DNA of 64,000 nucleotides from Camellia lanceoleosa. Taxonomy: Eukaryota > Streptophyta > Magnoliopsida > Ericales > Theaceae. The translations under genes and the position numbers were made by a program. Location of the stretch: contig CM045770.1 of NCBI GenBank assembly GCA_025200525.1, forward strand, positions 122,861,429 through 122,925,428. Direction: 5' to 3'. Position 1 is the first letter of the stretch. The number at the start of each line of letters is the position of its first letter. Below, one piece after another: positions 53,075-64,000 of the stretch. The notes beneath the pieces are model-generated. The model saw only the letters and a list, made by a program, of their open reading frames with translations, was not told where the DNA came from and ran no database searches.

Positions 53075-54631
53075 TCTCCCTCTCCCTCTCCTTCTCTCTT
53101 CCATCTTTTTGTAGTTAGTAGAGGCCTGAATTGTCACTCTAGCCAAAGTAGAATTCTTTTTTCCTTGAATTTATGCGATGGAAACCCAAGCACAATTTCC
53201 TCTATGAGAAAAGGAAGTTTCACTTTTTCCGAACTTATTTTACATGGATCTGAGCGGTTTGCACTCCTTTTTACGAGTAGGAGAATGAAAATCTCCCTCT
53301 TTTCATTAGAGTTTTTTTCGTTTTTGTCTTTCTTGCTAACTTTGATGATATAGAAACCCGATTATGGCTTCCTCCATTAGGATAGGTCGGATCACCCCTC
53401 TCATCACTATTTCTCATGGATTTAGGTAGTCTATACTCATTTTCATGCATAACAGGGAGAGAACCTCCCTATTTTTGTTGGAGTTTTCTTTATTCCTGTC
53501 TTGTCATTATCTTAGCTTCCATTTATTATATTGTTGTGTGTGTTAGGACGGGTCTCTCTTCCCCTTACTCTTACTCTGTACTCTTTTACCTTTTTTGATC
53601 ATTTAAATCTGATTCTATTGCCATCATGATCCCATGATTAGTGTAGGAACATGCATTCGGGCGTGGAGCATCATTTTTTATAATTAATTAAATTATGTAT
53701 TATATGCTTTGTTGATATCCATGTCACCTTGATAGTTTCTAAAGCCCCGCAAGATTCATTGCGTGTGGATTTTGCATTAGATATTATATCTAGGATCACG
53801 CATTTCTTATTTTAGCTCATTTTTTGTTTTCGTTTGGCTGGAGTACTCGGTGAGCATTCCTACCCTCTTTCTTTGCATATCATTTTGTTTGGCATCTAGG
53901 ATCGTGCATTGTTTTCTATCCCTTTACACTCTTGGTGTGGTGCGGAGGAGTACTAGGTGAGACTCTTTCATCTTTGCATCCTGCCTATGATTGCTTCTTA
54001 TTATGTATAGCATGCCAGCATGAGACTATGTGCTTATTTGCTATATCTCTCTGATTGCTCATTGTATGGAGGTCTCATTGCATAAGATGGAATGGCTTCG
54101 ATCTCTTTGCAAGGCGGAAGTTTCCATTTTCATGAGATTCTAGCCCTTCTAACCCTCTTTTCTAAAAACATAGCAAGATATTAGAACATTCCAAAGTAGA
54201 TGATTTGGTCTATACTTGTTTGTTTCACATAGTAAAGATAACAATGATAATTGGGTTATATGATCATGTCACGTTAATGATTCTCATATCATGAAGTAGT
54301 AGAGGCCGATCTTTGATCGGGTAAGTGGAGGTGCTTAATTCATGACCTTCCCCTCTCGTACTTAAGTTCTTAAGCTAAGACACTTTGGTTACAACAGATC
54401 ATGGCTTTTGGGTATGAGTCATGGGTTTTTTAGTTTTCTTTAAATGATTAGGTGGCGACTCTAAGTCTAGTGATACAGTCCATTTTTAGCATTTCTTACG
54501 ATATGTGGATTTTCTATAGATTTTCCAAATATAAACTCTTATTCTAATTCATATTGCACTCGTGGAACCAGACTGAAGGCTCAAGTTATCGAGCGTACTC
54601 AGACCCCCCGGTCTAGGAGTCCCACAATAGG
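52030..54631 (+). mobile_element. Tat-type solo LTR with target-site duplication
   Basis: The LTR spans 52,035-54,626 (2,592 bases), starts TGTAGACACCCCATTTTTT and ends AGTCCCACA. ATAGG at 52,030-52,034 and 54,627-54,631 is the 5-base duplication. The 3' half matches other Tat LTRs here: 'tagaggccgatctttgatcgg' at 54,300 corresponds to 61,251 in element C. A TATAAATC box lies at 52,692. It contains a CT-rich microsatellite (53,041-53,100). No PBS or internal region is attached. Confidence 0.88.
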
Positions 54632-55595
54632 TCAAGAGGACCCTTCGACGATCAAGTTAGAATGTTGTTTGGCTATTAAAGATGATTTGTATTTAAAAGA
54701 GGGTTCTTAGATTACCTCCAGTCTATCTTCTTTGCTTCACTTGCTTCGCCTGCTTTACCTTTTATAGTTTTCCTAATTTGAATCACATCTGTTAGATCAA
54801 TGTTTGATTCGAGGGTTCTGTTCTATACCTGGATATGGTCAGGCAAGTGACCAAGTTGCTTTTGCCTTTGATTGTTACATCATCCTCTTATTGACAACTT
54901 AGATTATGTTAGATGCTAGTGGCCAACTTGTCAAGTGCTGCATTCATCAGACCAAGTTGATCGGATGGATTTACCGTCTAGTAGACTTGACCTATACTCC
55001 TAGATTTGCTGCTTGACGTTTCTACCATTGGATAAAGATGAATTTGATGTTCCTCTTCCATTATGTGGATCCTTCTTCTAAAAGGATATTCACATGCTTG
55101 ATTGTCCCAGACGCTTATAGGCACGCGCCAACTTGTTCCTAGTCACTTCTAATAGGCTCTTTGAAAAGCTCATTTTGGCCTCCCCTTTCTTTTGGGCCGA
55201 TCGCCTAATTGATTTGGGCTTGGGCTAATATTTAGTCCCTACACAATTGCACCCCTTTCGATGACCAACTTGGGGCGGTTGCTGTAGATAATTATTTGAT
55301 CAGACGATAAGCCGAGCCGCTTCTTGTTTATGACACGCGTCATTTGATTTTGACTTTAATGATGACATCTGTTATATCGTCCTTTTATGCGCCATTTTTC
55401 TTCTAACACATTGAATAAGGTAGTGTCCCTTGCCCTCTGTCACTTTGCTTGCACTCCCTTCAGAGACCCATGCGCATCTTTTTCTCTCTCCCTTCAGAGA
55501 CACATTGAAGTTTTTGTCTACTCCTTTTTGTAAGTTCATACTCTCTTTCTCTAGCAATTTCTTTTTGTCGTTGTTCTTCTCTCTTTCTAATCGCC
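54632..55595 (+). other. No gene seen: 5' flank of the antisense ORF of element E
   Basis: Non-coding sequence leading to the ATG at 55,596, with a CT-rich stretch near 55,460-55,590. It was contiguous with 52,029 before the solo LTR inserted. Element E's boundary on this side is not identifiable. Confidence 0.5.
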
Positions 55596-56510
55596 ATGAA
55601 TCATTTTAGGCATTTCTTTAATTCTGAAGAGAATATTCAGGAGTTTGGAACTCTTGTTAACATCTCTAATGACGTCATCATTCATTTTCCTAATGACGAC
55701 GATGATATCGTCGAAAGGTCGAAGGAGTAGATTTTGTGGCCCTTAATCGACATTGTTGATGGAAGGGTCTGCTTCCCCTCTACACCCTCCACTTAATGAG
55801 GTACTGCACTTCTATGGCTTACGCTCATCTCAACTTGACTTTAATTTCTTTAGGATAGTCATGGGATAGTTGTTGTAAAAAATATTTTGGGAGTGAACTT
55901 AGGGCTTCATGAGATTAGATATTGCTACAAGTTTGTCCCAACCACCAAAGAGAGAGAGAGAGAGAGAGCGAAATTCTATTTCAAACCTAGATTAACGAAG
56001 TGCTAGTTAGTTCAAATGCTTCTCAATTCTAGCAAGGGTGCGAAAAATATCATTGTGACAGTGGAGGGTAACTGGGAGTTTCCTCCTAGCGCTGATAGGA
56101 TCCAACCTATCCTTAAGATTATAGGCCAGCTAGGTCAATGCTTTTCTTCTCCTTGCTCATAAATTTATTTTTTATGGGATTTATACTAATATTCTTGCCT
56201 CGTTTCTTTTTTTTTTCTAGCCCCAGAGGTCTTTTCTCAGCCTAGCGAATGGGAAGATTAGGCCAATATCCCCTTTCTTCAACAAGTCTTGGCATTCCAA
56301 GGTTTTCTCAAGTCTTGAACATTGAAGAACTAGAGACCAAAAAGGAGCAGCCCCAAGAAAAATCATCTAATCCTGAAACCACAATCTCCGACAACATGCC
56401 ACTAAGAACTTCCTAGAGATCCTCACTACTCAAAAGCCCCAAAAAGAAGGTGAGTTGGCTTTCGCTTCCCAAGCAACTTTTGGTTCAACCACCTCTGTGG
56501 TGTCTGGCTA
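55596..56510 (+). pseudogene. PF04195-like ('putative gypsy type transposon') ORF, antisense in element E
   Basis: The segment IDIVDGRVCFPSTPS, then NILGVNLGLHEIRYCYKF, then IIVTVEGNWEFPPSADRIQP matches the order of the plant domain annotated as putative gypsy type transposon as I recall it. The first 45 codons from the ATG (MNHFRHFFNSEENIQEFG) are open, then stops accumulate, and a (GA)n run at 55,951-55,968 coincides with a shift of frame. A probable intron runs from GT at about 56,133 to a pyrimidine tract and CTAG at about 56,219. It lies antisense to, and downstream of, the integrase of E, the same position as the cargo in A and B. Function is unknown. Confidence 0.6.
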
Positions 56511-56512
56511 GC

Positions 56513-56898
56513 TAGTGCACACATCATGAGATTAGCAAGAGTAGTGTTGTCTAAATTGAAGGGAGAAACAGCTATTTTAGAGGATTTCATCATTTCCATT
56601 CACTTCCACTATATTCTTCACTTAGTTTGTTTAAAAAAAAACAACACCTTGATTTTGCAAATATGAGCGTCACAAAATTGCGGTAACATCTGAAGTTACA
56701 CCATTAAAACTCGTTTTGAAAGAGGTTTCCATTTTGGTCAAAAAGCATTTTGTCCAAAACAAGTCATTAGAGGGTTTAAAGCTCGATGCTTAGACCTTTT
56801 GTCGTGGAACTTGCAAAGATTAACACCTCTTTTTTATCATCGAGAACTCAAAAATGCGCACCCAAGTCTCAAGGCTAGTAAAAAATGAGGTGCCTACA
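56513..56898 (-). mobile_element. LTR 5' fragment, Tat-type
   Basis: In minus orientation the sequence starts TGTAGGCACCTCATTTTTT and continues with a 'gccttgagacttgggtgc' block, as Tat LTRs do. The similarity in the window fades within the first 50 bases, so the inner boundary (56,513, where a 'tg' follows 'gctag') is only a guess. It may be the 3' LTR of E or a separate remnant. Confidence 0.4.
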
Positions 56899-57053
56899 CC
56901 AGTCCCTTTTTTTTTTTTTTTTTTGTCGACTGTAGATCATACTTCTTTGTAAATCTTAATGGAATAAAAGAATATGCTTTTCTGGTGAAACCTTGTATTT
57001 ATTCATTATGCTTTAAGTCTAAGCATCACTACATCATAATTACAAGGTTGATA

Positions 57054-58001
57054 TTACTTCTTTAGGTGCATAGCATTCTAAGGCCTAGGAAGCACATTTT
57101 CTTGAAGAACGGCAATCTCATAAGCTCCCTCTCTGGCTAAATTCATAACCTGATATGGTCTATCCCAATTTGTCCCAAGTTTCTCATCAGCTATTCTACG
57201 GTCGCTTGACAAGATCTTCTTCAAAACTAGGTCGTTGATCGAATATCTCCGATATCGTACTTTCTTATTGTATGCCCGAACTATCTCTTGTTGATACTAT
57301 ATCAAACGAAGAGAAGCTTGCTCCCATTTTTCTTCAAACAAATCTAGTTCCTTTAGGATCAAGCTTTCATTCACTCTACTTTCAGCCAGATCAGCTCTTT
57401 CTGCAGGGAGTTCAACTTTAAACTGAATAATGACATCCATTCCATAGGTAAAAGAGAACAGGGTCTTGCTTGTTGCGCGTCTTGGGGCAGTTTTGTAAGC
57501 CCATAGTACTATCAAAAGTTCTTCAGTCCACCTTCCTTTAGCGGCCTCCAATTGCTTTTTAATCCTATTTAAGATATTGTTGTTTGATGCCTCTATTTGT
57601 CCATTACTCTGTGGATAGATTGGAGTGGAGTAATAGGCTTTGATCCCATATTGTTTGCACAACTCTCGATACTGGTCGTAATCAAAATGTGTACCGTTGT
57701 TAGATATGAGAGCTCTTGGAACACTGAATCTAGTGATAATGTTTCTCCATACAAACCTTCCGTTGTCCACTTCTTTAATGTTGGCTAGTGGTTCTACCTC
57801 TATCCACTTTGTGAAGTAATCTGTGGCTACGATTAACTATATTTTGTTGCTAGGTGCCCTGGGTATAGGTTTGACTAGATCCATCCCCCATTGTGCGAAT
57901 GGCCAGGGGCATGAGATTGGATTAAGCTCTTCGAACAACTAGCATATGATCGACGCGTATCTCTGACAGGCTTCACATCGCTGGACAAATTGTTGAGCAT
58001 C
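57054..58001 (-). pseudogene. Integrase 3' part of element E (Tat lineage), cut by element C
   Basis: Reading from 58,001 down: RCEACQRYA, SCPWPFAQWGMDLV, VATDYFTKWIEVEPLA, then RALISNNGTHFDYDQYR and YPQSNGQIEASNNN. The second catalytic Asp is Asn (SNNG for SDNG), and stops occur near 57,840 and 57,300. The C-terminal domain ends at a TAA (57,054-57,056). It begins abruptly at the LTR start of element C, so C inserted here and the N-terminal half is to the right of the window. Sequence resembles the Retand/TatIII type more than element B's integrase. Confidence 0.82.
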
Positions 58002-61000
58002 TGTAGACACCCTATTTTTGACCGTCCTCAAGACTTGGATGTTCTTGCATGTACATCTAGTGATGAGTTTGATTGCTTATTGAGCGCTCGAAATCTGCGG
58101 TGGAGCGCCACAGGTTTGAGCTTTCCAATCCCTGCATCAATTCTATCTCATTTTTGGACCATGTTTTGGTCCTTTCAGTATGTTATTTTTGATGCATTGT
58201 CGGCCATGGAATTTGGCCTGTTGGGCATTGATGTAGGCTGCCAGCCATCAATGAGCCCCTGCCGTGATGGGCGGCTGGCCACCAGTGTATCAGTAAATAT
58301 TTTTTGATATTTTATGCTAGTTGTTTGCACAGGTTGAGCCATCTTCTTGCACGTGTATGGATGGATCTCTTTGAGGGGATTTTGTATCTTCTATATATAG
58401 AAGCCTTCCTCTTGCATGTGAAGGGTTGGAAATTTTGAAGACAGAAAATTTCTCTCTCTATCTCTCTCTCTCTCTAGAATCCTCTCTTTCTTGATATTTT
58501 ATGCCTTAAAGCCTAAATTCTCTACACTCTTGCATGTGAGCCATTGATCAAACGTGATCACGATTGTGTTGAGGTTGCTTGAGGTCCTATTTGAGCTCTA
58601 GAAGAGGATATTGGCTTGGTTTGACTTGCCTTTGTTGCCTAAATAGCATCTTGTCTTCAAGAGGTAGAACACTTGTATTTTAAGCCTAATTTAAATACTA
58701 GTTTGGCCATATTTGCATGTTGTTTTGAGGCTGGTTTTAACCTCTGAAAATCTTCATTTTCATGGACTAAAATAATGGTTTGAGGTTTGATTGGAGTTAG
58801 AGGTGGTCCACCCTTCTTGTAGCTTGCTTGTTAAGTTGTTGTACCATCTTTCAAAGCTTTCTACAACAAATTTTTTGGCTATTTTAGCGACTGAATTCCA
58901 AGGGATTTTCGGGGGTAAAAACATTGTTTTGAGGTCCAAAATGGGAGGGGGTAGCCTCCCATCCTTGTGTCTTATTTGCAAGTGTAGATAGCTTAACATG
59001 TGAGCATGCTTTTCTAGCTTTTTGTGACTTGGTCTCAGCATTTTTTTGCTATTATTTTGGTATGTTTTAGCTCTATTTTTGGCTGGTTTGGTCACTTGAG
59101 GCTTGCTTTGTATGCTTGTAGTGCAATTGTGCTTAACAGTCTAGTTTGTGCTATGTGTTGGCTTTTCATTCTAGCCTTTTTTAGCATACTTCAAGCATGT
59201 TTTAGAACTCCTTTTAAGCTGTTTTAGGACTATTTTGAAATGTTTGTACCCTTTGAGCTTTGTATTGCATGCCTATAGTTATCTTCACTAATTTGGTGTT
59301 TTTGGCTTTTGAACATGTTGTGCATGAGTTGCTTGCATATTGTAGTATCATTTTGCATATCATTTCAGCATTGAAATATCTGCAACCTTCCTCATTTCCT
59401 CATTTCTTCACTTTTTTATTTTCTTTGAGGGTTGGTTAGCCTTAAGGTTGTATTTAAGCTTGAGATTGAGACTTGTGCTTAATGGTTTTAATCCTCTTTT
59501 GAGGGTTTCTACTAACCAACGGCATGATCTCTCTCATGTCTTAAATCGTCCTTTAGTTGACCCCTTTCTCATTAGAGGGCACTCACCTTGGACTAATCGA
59601 TTAAAGAATGGATCGGTAATTAAAATGTGTAAATAAAACATGACAAGTAAAACTTGAGCAAGTTAAGCATGTTGTGTTTGCATTACATGTGTTCAATTGG
59701 ACGTTATATTGAACACAAGGCAGATTGGAGCATTTCATACTCAAAGTGATGAAATGAGCCAATCTCCTTTGTCTCCATTGCCTTTGATCATCCATGACAA
59801 GGTAGTGGTTTAGAGTCTTGTTTTTTTGCATTTATTAAAATTGTGCAACTTGAATCTTTGGCCATCATGCATTAAAAATGCTTAATTGGTGGTTTTGGAT
59901 CCAAGGATGCCACTCCTTTGATGTTTTGAGATGATAAGGAGGGGTACAGTACAAACATACTCTTGGAAAACCCTCTCTTTTCCTCTGTTTGTGCTCTGTT
60001 GTAGTGTGCTGACTTAGAGCACCAGTGGCCAACAGTGGCTCACCCTTGGTCGGCAGAGGCACATTTTTGGCCGGTAGGGGGCCCGCAGAAAGCATTCATG
60101 GCCGGTAGGCCACTGGTGCAATCCTCAACATTGAATTGGTAAGTTGGAGCAGAAGGTTCTGGAGTGTAGTCAACCTTGCAAACAGAGCCTCTCAAGAACA
60201 AACCAAAAGGCTTTTCGTATAAAACCAAGTGGATGCATCCTACATTTCCTAAAGCATAACTGTGGCAGCGTAGTTCAGTGCTCTGAATGTTTAATTAGTG
60301 TACATTTGTATTGTAATTCAATTAACTAGTTGCTAATTAGTTAAGTGTTGTAATAATTAAGTAGCTTAGCTTAGCTATTTCTTTATTTTGCTTTGTAATT
60401 AATTAGCTAAGTTAGTTAATTAGTTGTTTTGTAGTAATTAACTTAGCTTAGTGTAACTTAGCTGATTTATTCAAACCCTCCTTCGCGAGGGCACAATGTT
60501 GTAATAAGTGTGCGTGCGTGTGTATGTCTTCTAACCCCACATCTTTCTCCCTTTTATTTACCCGCTTTCGATGGTTAGATTAGGGATCATGTTTCGATTA
60601 GCATGCCTTATGCTTGCATGATTGCATCCATTCATTTGTCTTGCATGCACCGAAGCTCAAACTGCATCGTATTTCAATACTTATTTGAATACGTGTTTCA
60701 AAGCATATTATCAAATTGTTGCATTCATATACCATCTTAGTAGCCGAGCTTATTAGTTTCATGTTGCATGTGTTGCATTAGGCATCTTAACATAGTTAGG
60801 ATCATGCATTGTTTCTAACTAGCTTTTGTTTTGGCTTGGAGTACTCAGTAAGCTTTTATGCTTTAGCATATTGCATGAGTGTAATTTCCATAAATGTCAT
60901 GTTTCACATGCTTGCCATGAGGCTATGTGCCTACTTGCTAAACTACATGAATGCCTGCAGATGAAGGCTTTGTTGCTTGAATTAGAACAGTTCAACAAGT

Positions 61001-61611
61001 GTTTGTTTTAAGCCCACTTTGCGAAGTCGCAAATCATGTTTTAAAGCCCATCATGTTTGATGGCAAATCCGCATTTTAGCCCAGTTGAGGGTGGCAAATT
61101 CAAACCATTTTCAAAAGCAAACATGAGTTGAATTCATTCCAAGTCTTGAGATTTAGTCTATACTTGCTTGTGTACGTCACATAGTAAAGTTAGCTAATAA
61201 CCAGATAAGAACACATGAGGTTTATAAAACAACATATCATGCTTAATAGAGGCCGATCCTTTGATCGGGCGAGCGGGGGTGCTCATTTTAGGACCTTCCC
61301 CTCTTGTACCCAAGTTCCCGAGCTGAGGCAACTTTGGTGATGACGGACACGTAGCTTTTGACATGAGTCAAGGTTTCCTTAATTTCCCAAAAACAAAATA
61401 TTTAGGTGATGATTCTGTAATCTGGCAAAGTAGTCCAGCTTTGGCATTATTTGATTTAGAATTGATTTTCCAAAATGATTTGCCGAACTCTTTGGTGTTT
61501 ATCAGTCTCACATTGCACTTTGTGAGATTAGATTCAGAATCGTGACAGGAGTCCAAACTGTAGGACCAATTCAAGCTCTCCAAAAGGGGGCGCGAAGAAA
61601 GTTGAGCTATA
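58002..61611 (+). mobile_element. 5' LTR of element C (3,610 bases)
   Basis: It starts TGTAGACACCCTATTTTT at 58,002 and ends GAGCTATA (expected TACA) at 61,611, next to the PBS. Blocks shared with LTRs A and B in reverse include 'cgcgagggcacaatgttg' (60,484) and 'gaggccgatcctttgatcgg' (61,252). The TATA unit is at 58,391. A GGCTGGCCACCAG motif lies about 110 bases upstream and a second cluster at 60,021-60,116. The flank GCATC (57,997-58,001) would be one half of its duplication. ORFs inside are not genes. Confidence 0.9.
58391..58430 (+). promoter_or_regulatory. TATA box with adjoining hairpin in the LTR of element C
   Basis: CTATATATAG (58,391-58,400) is followed at once by AAGCCTTC, an 11-base loop and GAAGGGTT, a stem with seven of eight pairs. 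It has the same layout as the hairpins beside the TATA boxes in A and B but largely different stem bases. Confidence 0.5.
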
Positions 61612-61616
61612 GTTTC

Positions 61617-61634
61617 TGGCGACTCTGCTGGGGA
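61617..61634 (+). other. Primer-binding site of element C
   Basis: TGGCGACTCTGCTGGGGA, separated from the LTR end by GTTTC, identical in layout to elements A and B. Confidence 0.88.
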
Positions 61635-62420
61635 CTTAGAGAACTTGACTCGAACTCACGATATGATGTTTTATTCACATTTTTGTGTTTCTTTGCATTG
61701 TATTGGCATTGGTACGCCTAAGTCACAGTGTTTGCCATCTACTATTCCTAAACAGTTTGTTGGAGGCTTGCTTGGAAAAACTTGCCAAAAGGCTGACCGG
61801 TTACGGGCTCTGCCATAATGAGAACACAAACCTTGTATCTGGACTACCGCTATACAATTTGATCCTCCTTTCACTTCTCGATGTTAGGAGCAAGAGGTAT
61901 ATTAGGTGGTCTTACTGAGGCACCCTTTTTGAACAATTGACCTAGTTGCATATCGGAAGCCTTGGAGACTATTCCTAACTAGGTCAGGTTGCTCACCCGA
62001 ATGTAGTTTTATTTGAAACCACTTGCTTACGTAGCGAATCGCTAGTTCCTGACGAAACTAGGATAGGGTAACCCTACCCCATCATAGGGGTGTTTTGGCT
62101 CTCACTTGCTTGATATGTGCTTTTAGAGTGTGAGTCTGCAGGAATGTATGTATCAGTTAAAAGTCTGGGTATCAATTTGAGGATATCAGTTTTGAGGCAG
62201 AAATTTGGGGCATAAATCAGTGTTTGAGTATAGGTTATCCAGCTTATGATTTCAATTGTGTGTTGTCCTTATCTAAGTGAAGGTGCTCTGCGTTTACTGA
62301 TTCTTGTTTCTTTTTTGCTTTATTTGCTTTTTACAAGGTAGTATTTCACAATTGCTTCTGACGAGGCAGTTACCCCCTGAGCACTCTGGACCAGAGTAAG
62401 GAGGATTTATCGATCTGAGG
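61635..62420 (+). other. Untranslated leader of element C
   Basis: No gene. It shares with A and B the blocks round 'gacctagttgcatat', 'ggcacccttttt' and 'gtgcttttagagtg'. It is less similar to them than A and B are to each other. Confidence 0.55.
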
Positions 62421-63884
62421 ATCTTATTGGGGGACAACCAGTGTTTGCTTCACTACCCCTGGTTACGAGACGGAGGACAGTCAGGCATAGATCACCGGTT
62501 CAACAGTTGCCAATTTAGCGGTCACTATCTACGTCACCTATGCGCAGTCGGGCCCAATTTTTAGCTTCCACCTCAGAAAGAGAGTATACATCGGTTCTGA
62601 TAGATCAACACCCCTCAGACAATATGGAGGATATGATGCGCCAACTTCAACAAACCATCGAAGCCATGCAACTGGACACTGCTCACCAAGCGGAAGTTAC
62701 CACTCGCCAAACAGAGATTGCAGCCTAGCAGGCTGAACTAATTGCTAGGATTCAACAGCAACAACAGCCACAACAAGCAGCAGCTTCTGCTTCACATCCA
62801 TCCCCAGTCAGGGTTCCAATACCTGGGGATACAACTAATGTCCAGGAAAATGCGGACATTCCGGCGGGGCCAATCCCACTTCAGACTTACAAAGCACCGG
62901 TCTACCCAACGGAGGCACCGTTTGAGTTTGAGGTCAACCCTACCGCTTTAAAAGTGAGCAAGCTTGAGAAGCTTTTCAAATGAGCTTAGGGTGTCAATTC
63001 GATCCCAGATATAGAGGATGACTATACAAATTCAGCGGTGACATTGCCAAATAGATTTAAAATGCCACACACAGACCGCTTCTACAGCTCGGGTGATCCC
63101 ATGGTCCACTTGCGGCTATTTTTAGATATTCTGTGGCTGATGGGCCTTACTAGACTGCAGAGCTATCCCTCTTTGGCCAGACCCTGTCGGATATCGCAGC
63201 TATTTGGTATGCTAAACTACAAGATTCTGTGAAGAGGAGCTGGGAAGAGATGGCTGAGGCCTTTATCGCCCAATATTCTTATAACACTCAAATCGAGGTC
63301 ACAACTCATGATCTTGAGGTTACTCGTCAAGAGTTGAAGGAGGGCTTCTCCAATTTTGTCACTCAATGGGGAGCCAAGGCCTCCATAATGACAACCCGAC
63401 CAGCTGAAAAAGACCAAATAAGAATTACCGTTCATAATCTACAACTGAGACTGTTGCAAAAGATGATAGTCCTAACTTTACCTACATTTGCTGACCTTCA
63501 TGAGATAGGGGTGCAGATAGAGGATGCGATGAAACAGGGTCTGATTGACCATGAAAAAGAGCAGTCCACGAGGGCTTTTACACGCAGTTCAAATGCAGCT
63601 ACGAGTAGTAACGCAGTTGCAAGGACTTCTGATGTTGGTATGGTCACCACCACACCGAAAACAACCACGCCCTTTACCGGTGCATCTGGAACCACCTCAC
63701 AACCTGTAAAGTACCAACCCCGAGGCTAGAGGGTTTTCACCCCACTTTACATGTCTCTATCTGCGGCCTTGAGGGTCTTGATTAGAAAGGGGCATCTGAA
63801 GCCCTTGGAGACGTGCACATTGCCTAATCTCCTCCCTTCTACACACAACTCGGCCAAGTATTGCGCCTTCCACCAACAGCATGG
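62420..63884 (+). pseudogene. Gag of element C, interrupted at 63,885
   Basis: Segments in order: VTRRRTVRHRS, NMEDMMRQLQQTIEAMQ, APFEFEVNPTALKVSKLEKL, SGDPMVHLRLFLDIL, KRSWEEMAEAFIAQYSYNTQ with EVTTHDLEVTRQELKEGFSN, AEKDQIRITVHNLQ, then TPLYMSLSAALRVLIRKGHL and KYCAFHQQHG, where the frame meets a new LTR. It is homologous to the gag of B over its length. Stops at about 62,516, 62,727, 62,981 and 63,727 and a frameshift near 63,160-63,235 make it non-functional. The zinc knuckle is cut in half. Confidence 0.85.
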
Positions 63885-64000
63885 TGTAGAAATCCCATTT
63901 TTGACCGACCTTAAGATTCAGATGTCATCGATTAAGCGCTCGGTGATGGTGTATGTTGTGCGCGTTCTGAGGTTTCAGAGTTTTGGCTGAGAGCCTTGCC
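63885..64000 (+). mobile_element. Start of a nested Tat-type LTR inside the gag of element C
   Basis: TGTAGAAATCCCATTTTTGA at 63,885 is followed by 'ccgaccttaagattcagatg' and 'cgattaagcgctcggtgatgg', matching the first 80 bases of the LTRs of A and B ('gaccgaccttaagactcagacg', 'ctcggtgattgtgc'). The gag frame of C ends exactly at CATGG|TGT. CATGG (63,880-63,884) would be half of the duplication. The element runs out of the window. Confidence 0.78.

Overview
This is a window of plant nuclear DNA, most likely from a eudicot with a repeat-rich genome (inferred only from the transposon families and the AT-rich spacer; I cannot name the species). I see no ordinary single-copy host gene and no RNA gene. 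Almost everything is LTR retrotransposon, mainly of the Ty3/gypsy Tat lineage. The Tat assignment rests on a second, archaeal-type RNase H between RNase H and integrase, long LTRs starting TGTAGACACCCC, and a primer-binding site TGGCGACTCTGCTGGGG.

Region 1-44,737 is a nest at least four elements deep, all on the minus strand. A small Tat/gypsy-like element F (42,616-44,737) was entered by a Tekay/Del-like chromovirus D (38,724-42,615). D was entered in its protease region by a large Tat element B (13,097-38,723). B's 3' LTR was entered by a second Tat element A (1-13,096, running off the left edge). B keeps decayed gag, protease, RT-RNase H, archaeal RNase H and integrase. A has lost the capsid core, protease, RT, RNases H and integrase.

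A and B each carry, antisense to gag-pol, a six-exon gene of the plant mobile domain (PMD) type (1,227-4,561 and 19,768-23,235). The GT-AG intron positions are equivalent and exon lengths match (exon 2 is 644 nt in both, exon 5 is 99 nt in both). B has a second antisense ORF resembling DUF7745 (24,120-24,746). A further decayed element, E, has an antisense PF04195-like ORF (55,596-56,510) opposite a minus-strand integrase (57,054-58,001). The sense LTR promoters and the antisense gene promoters share clusters of GGTCGGCC/CCGGTGGC-type motifs. The convergent 3' ends of pol and the antisense genes are separated by a duplicated hairpin whose outer stem covaries between copies.

Region 44,738-52,034 is AT-rich spacer with three MITEs, one of them split by a Tekay-like solo LTR, and degenerate tandem repeats. 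Region 52,035-54,626 is a Tat-type solo LTR with its target duplication. Region 58,002-64,000 is the 5' part of a plus-strand Tat element C, inserted in E's integrase. C's gag is itself cut at 63,885 by the start of another LTR. All element coding regions carry stops or frameshifts, many of them G-to-A/C-to-T changes typical of methylated, silenced repeats.
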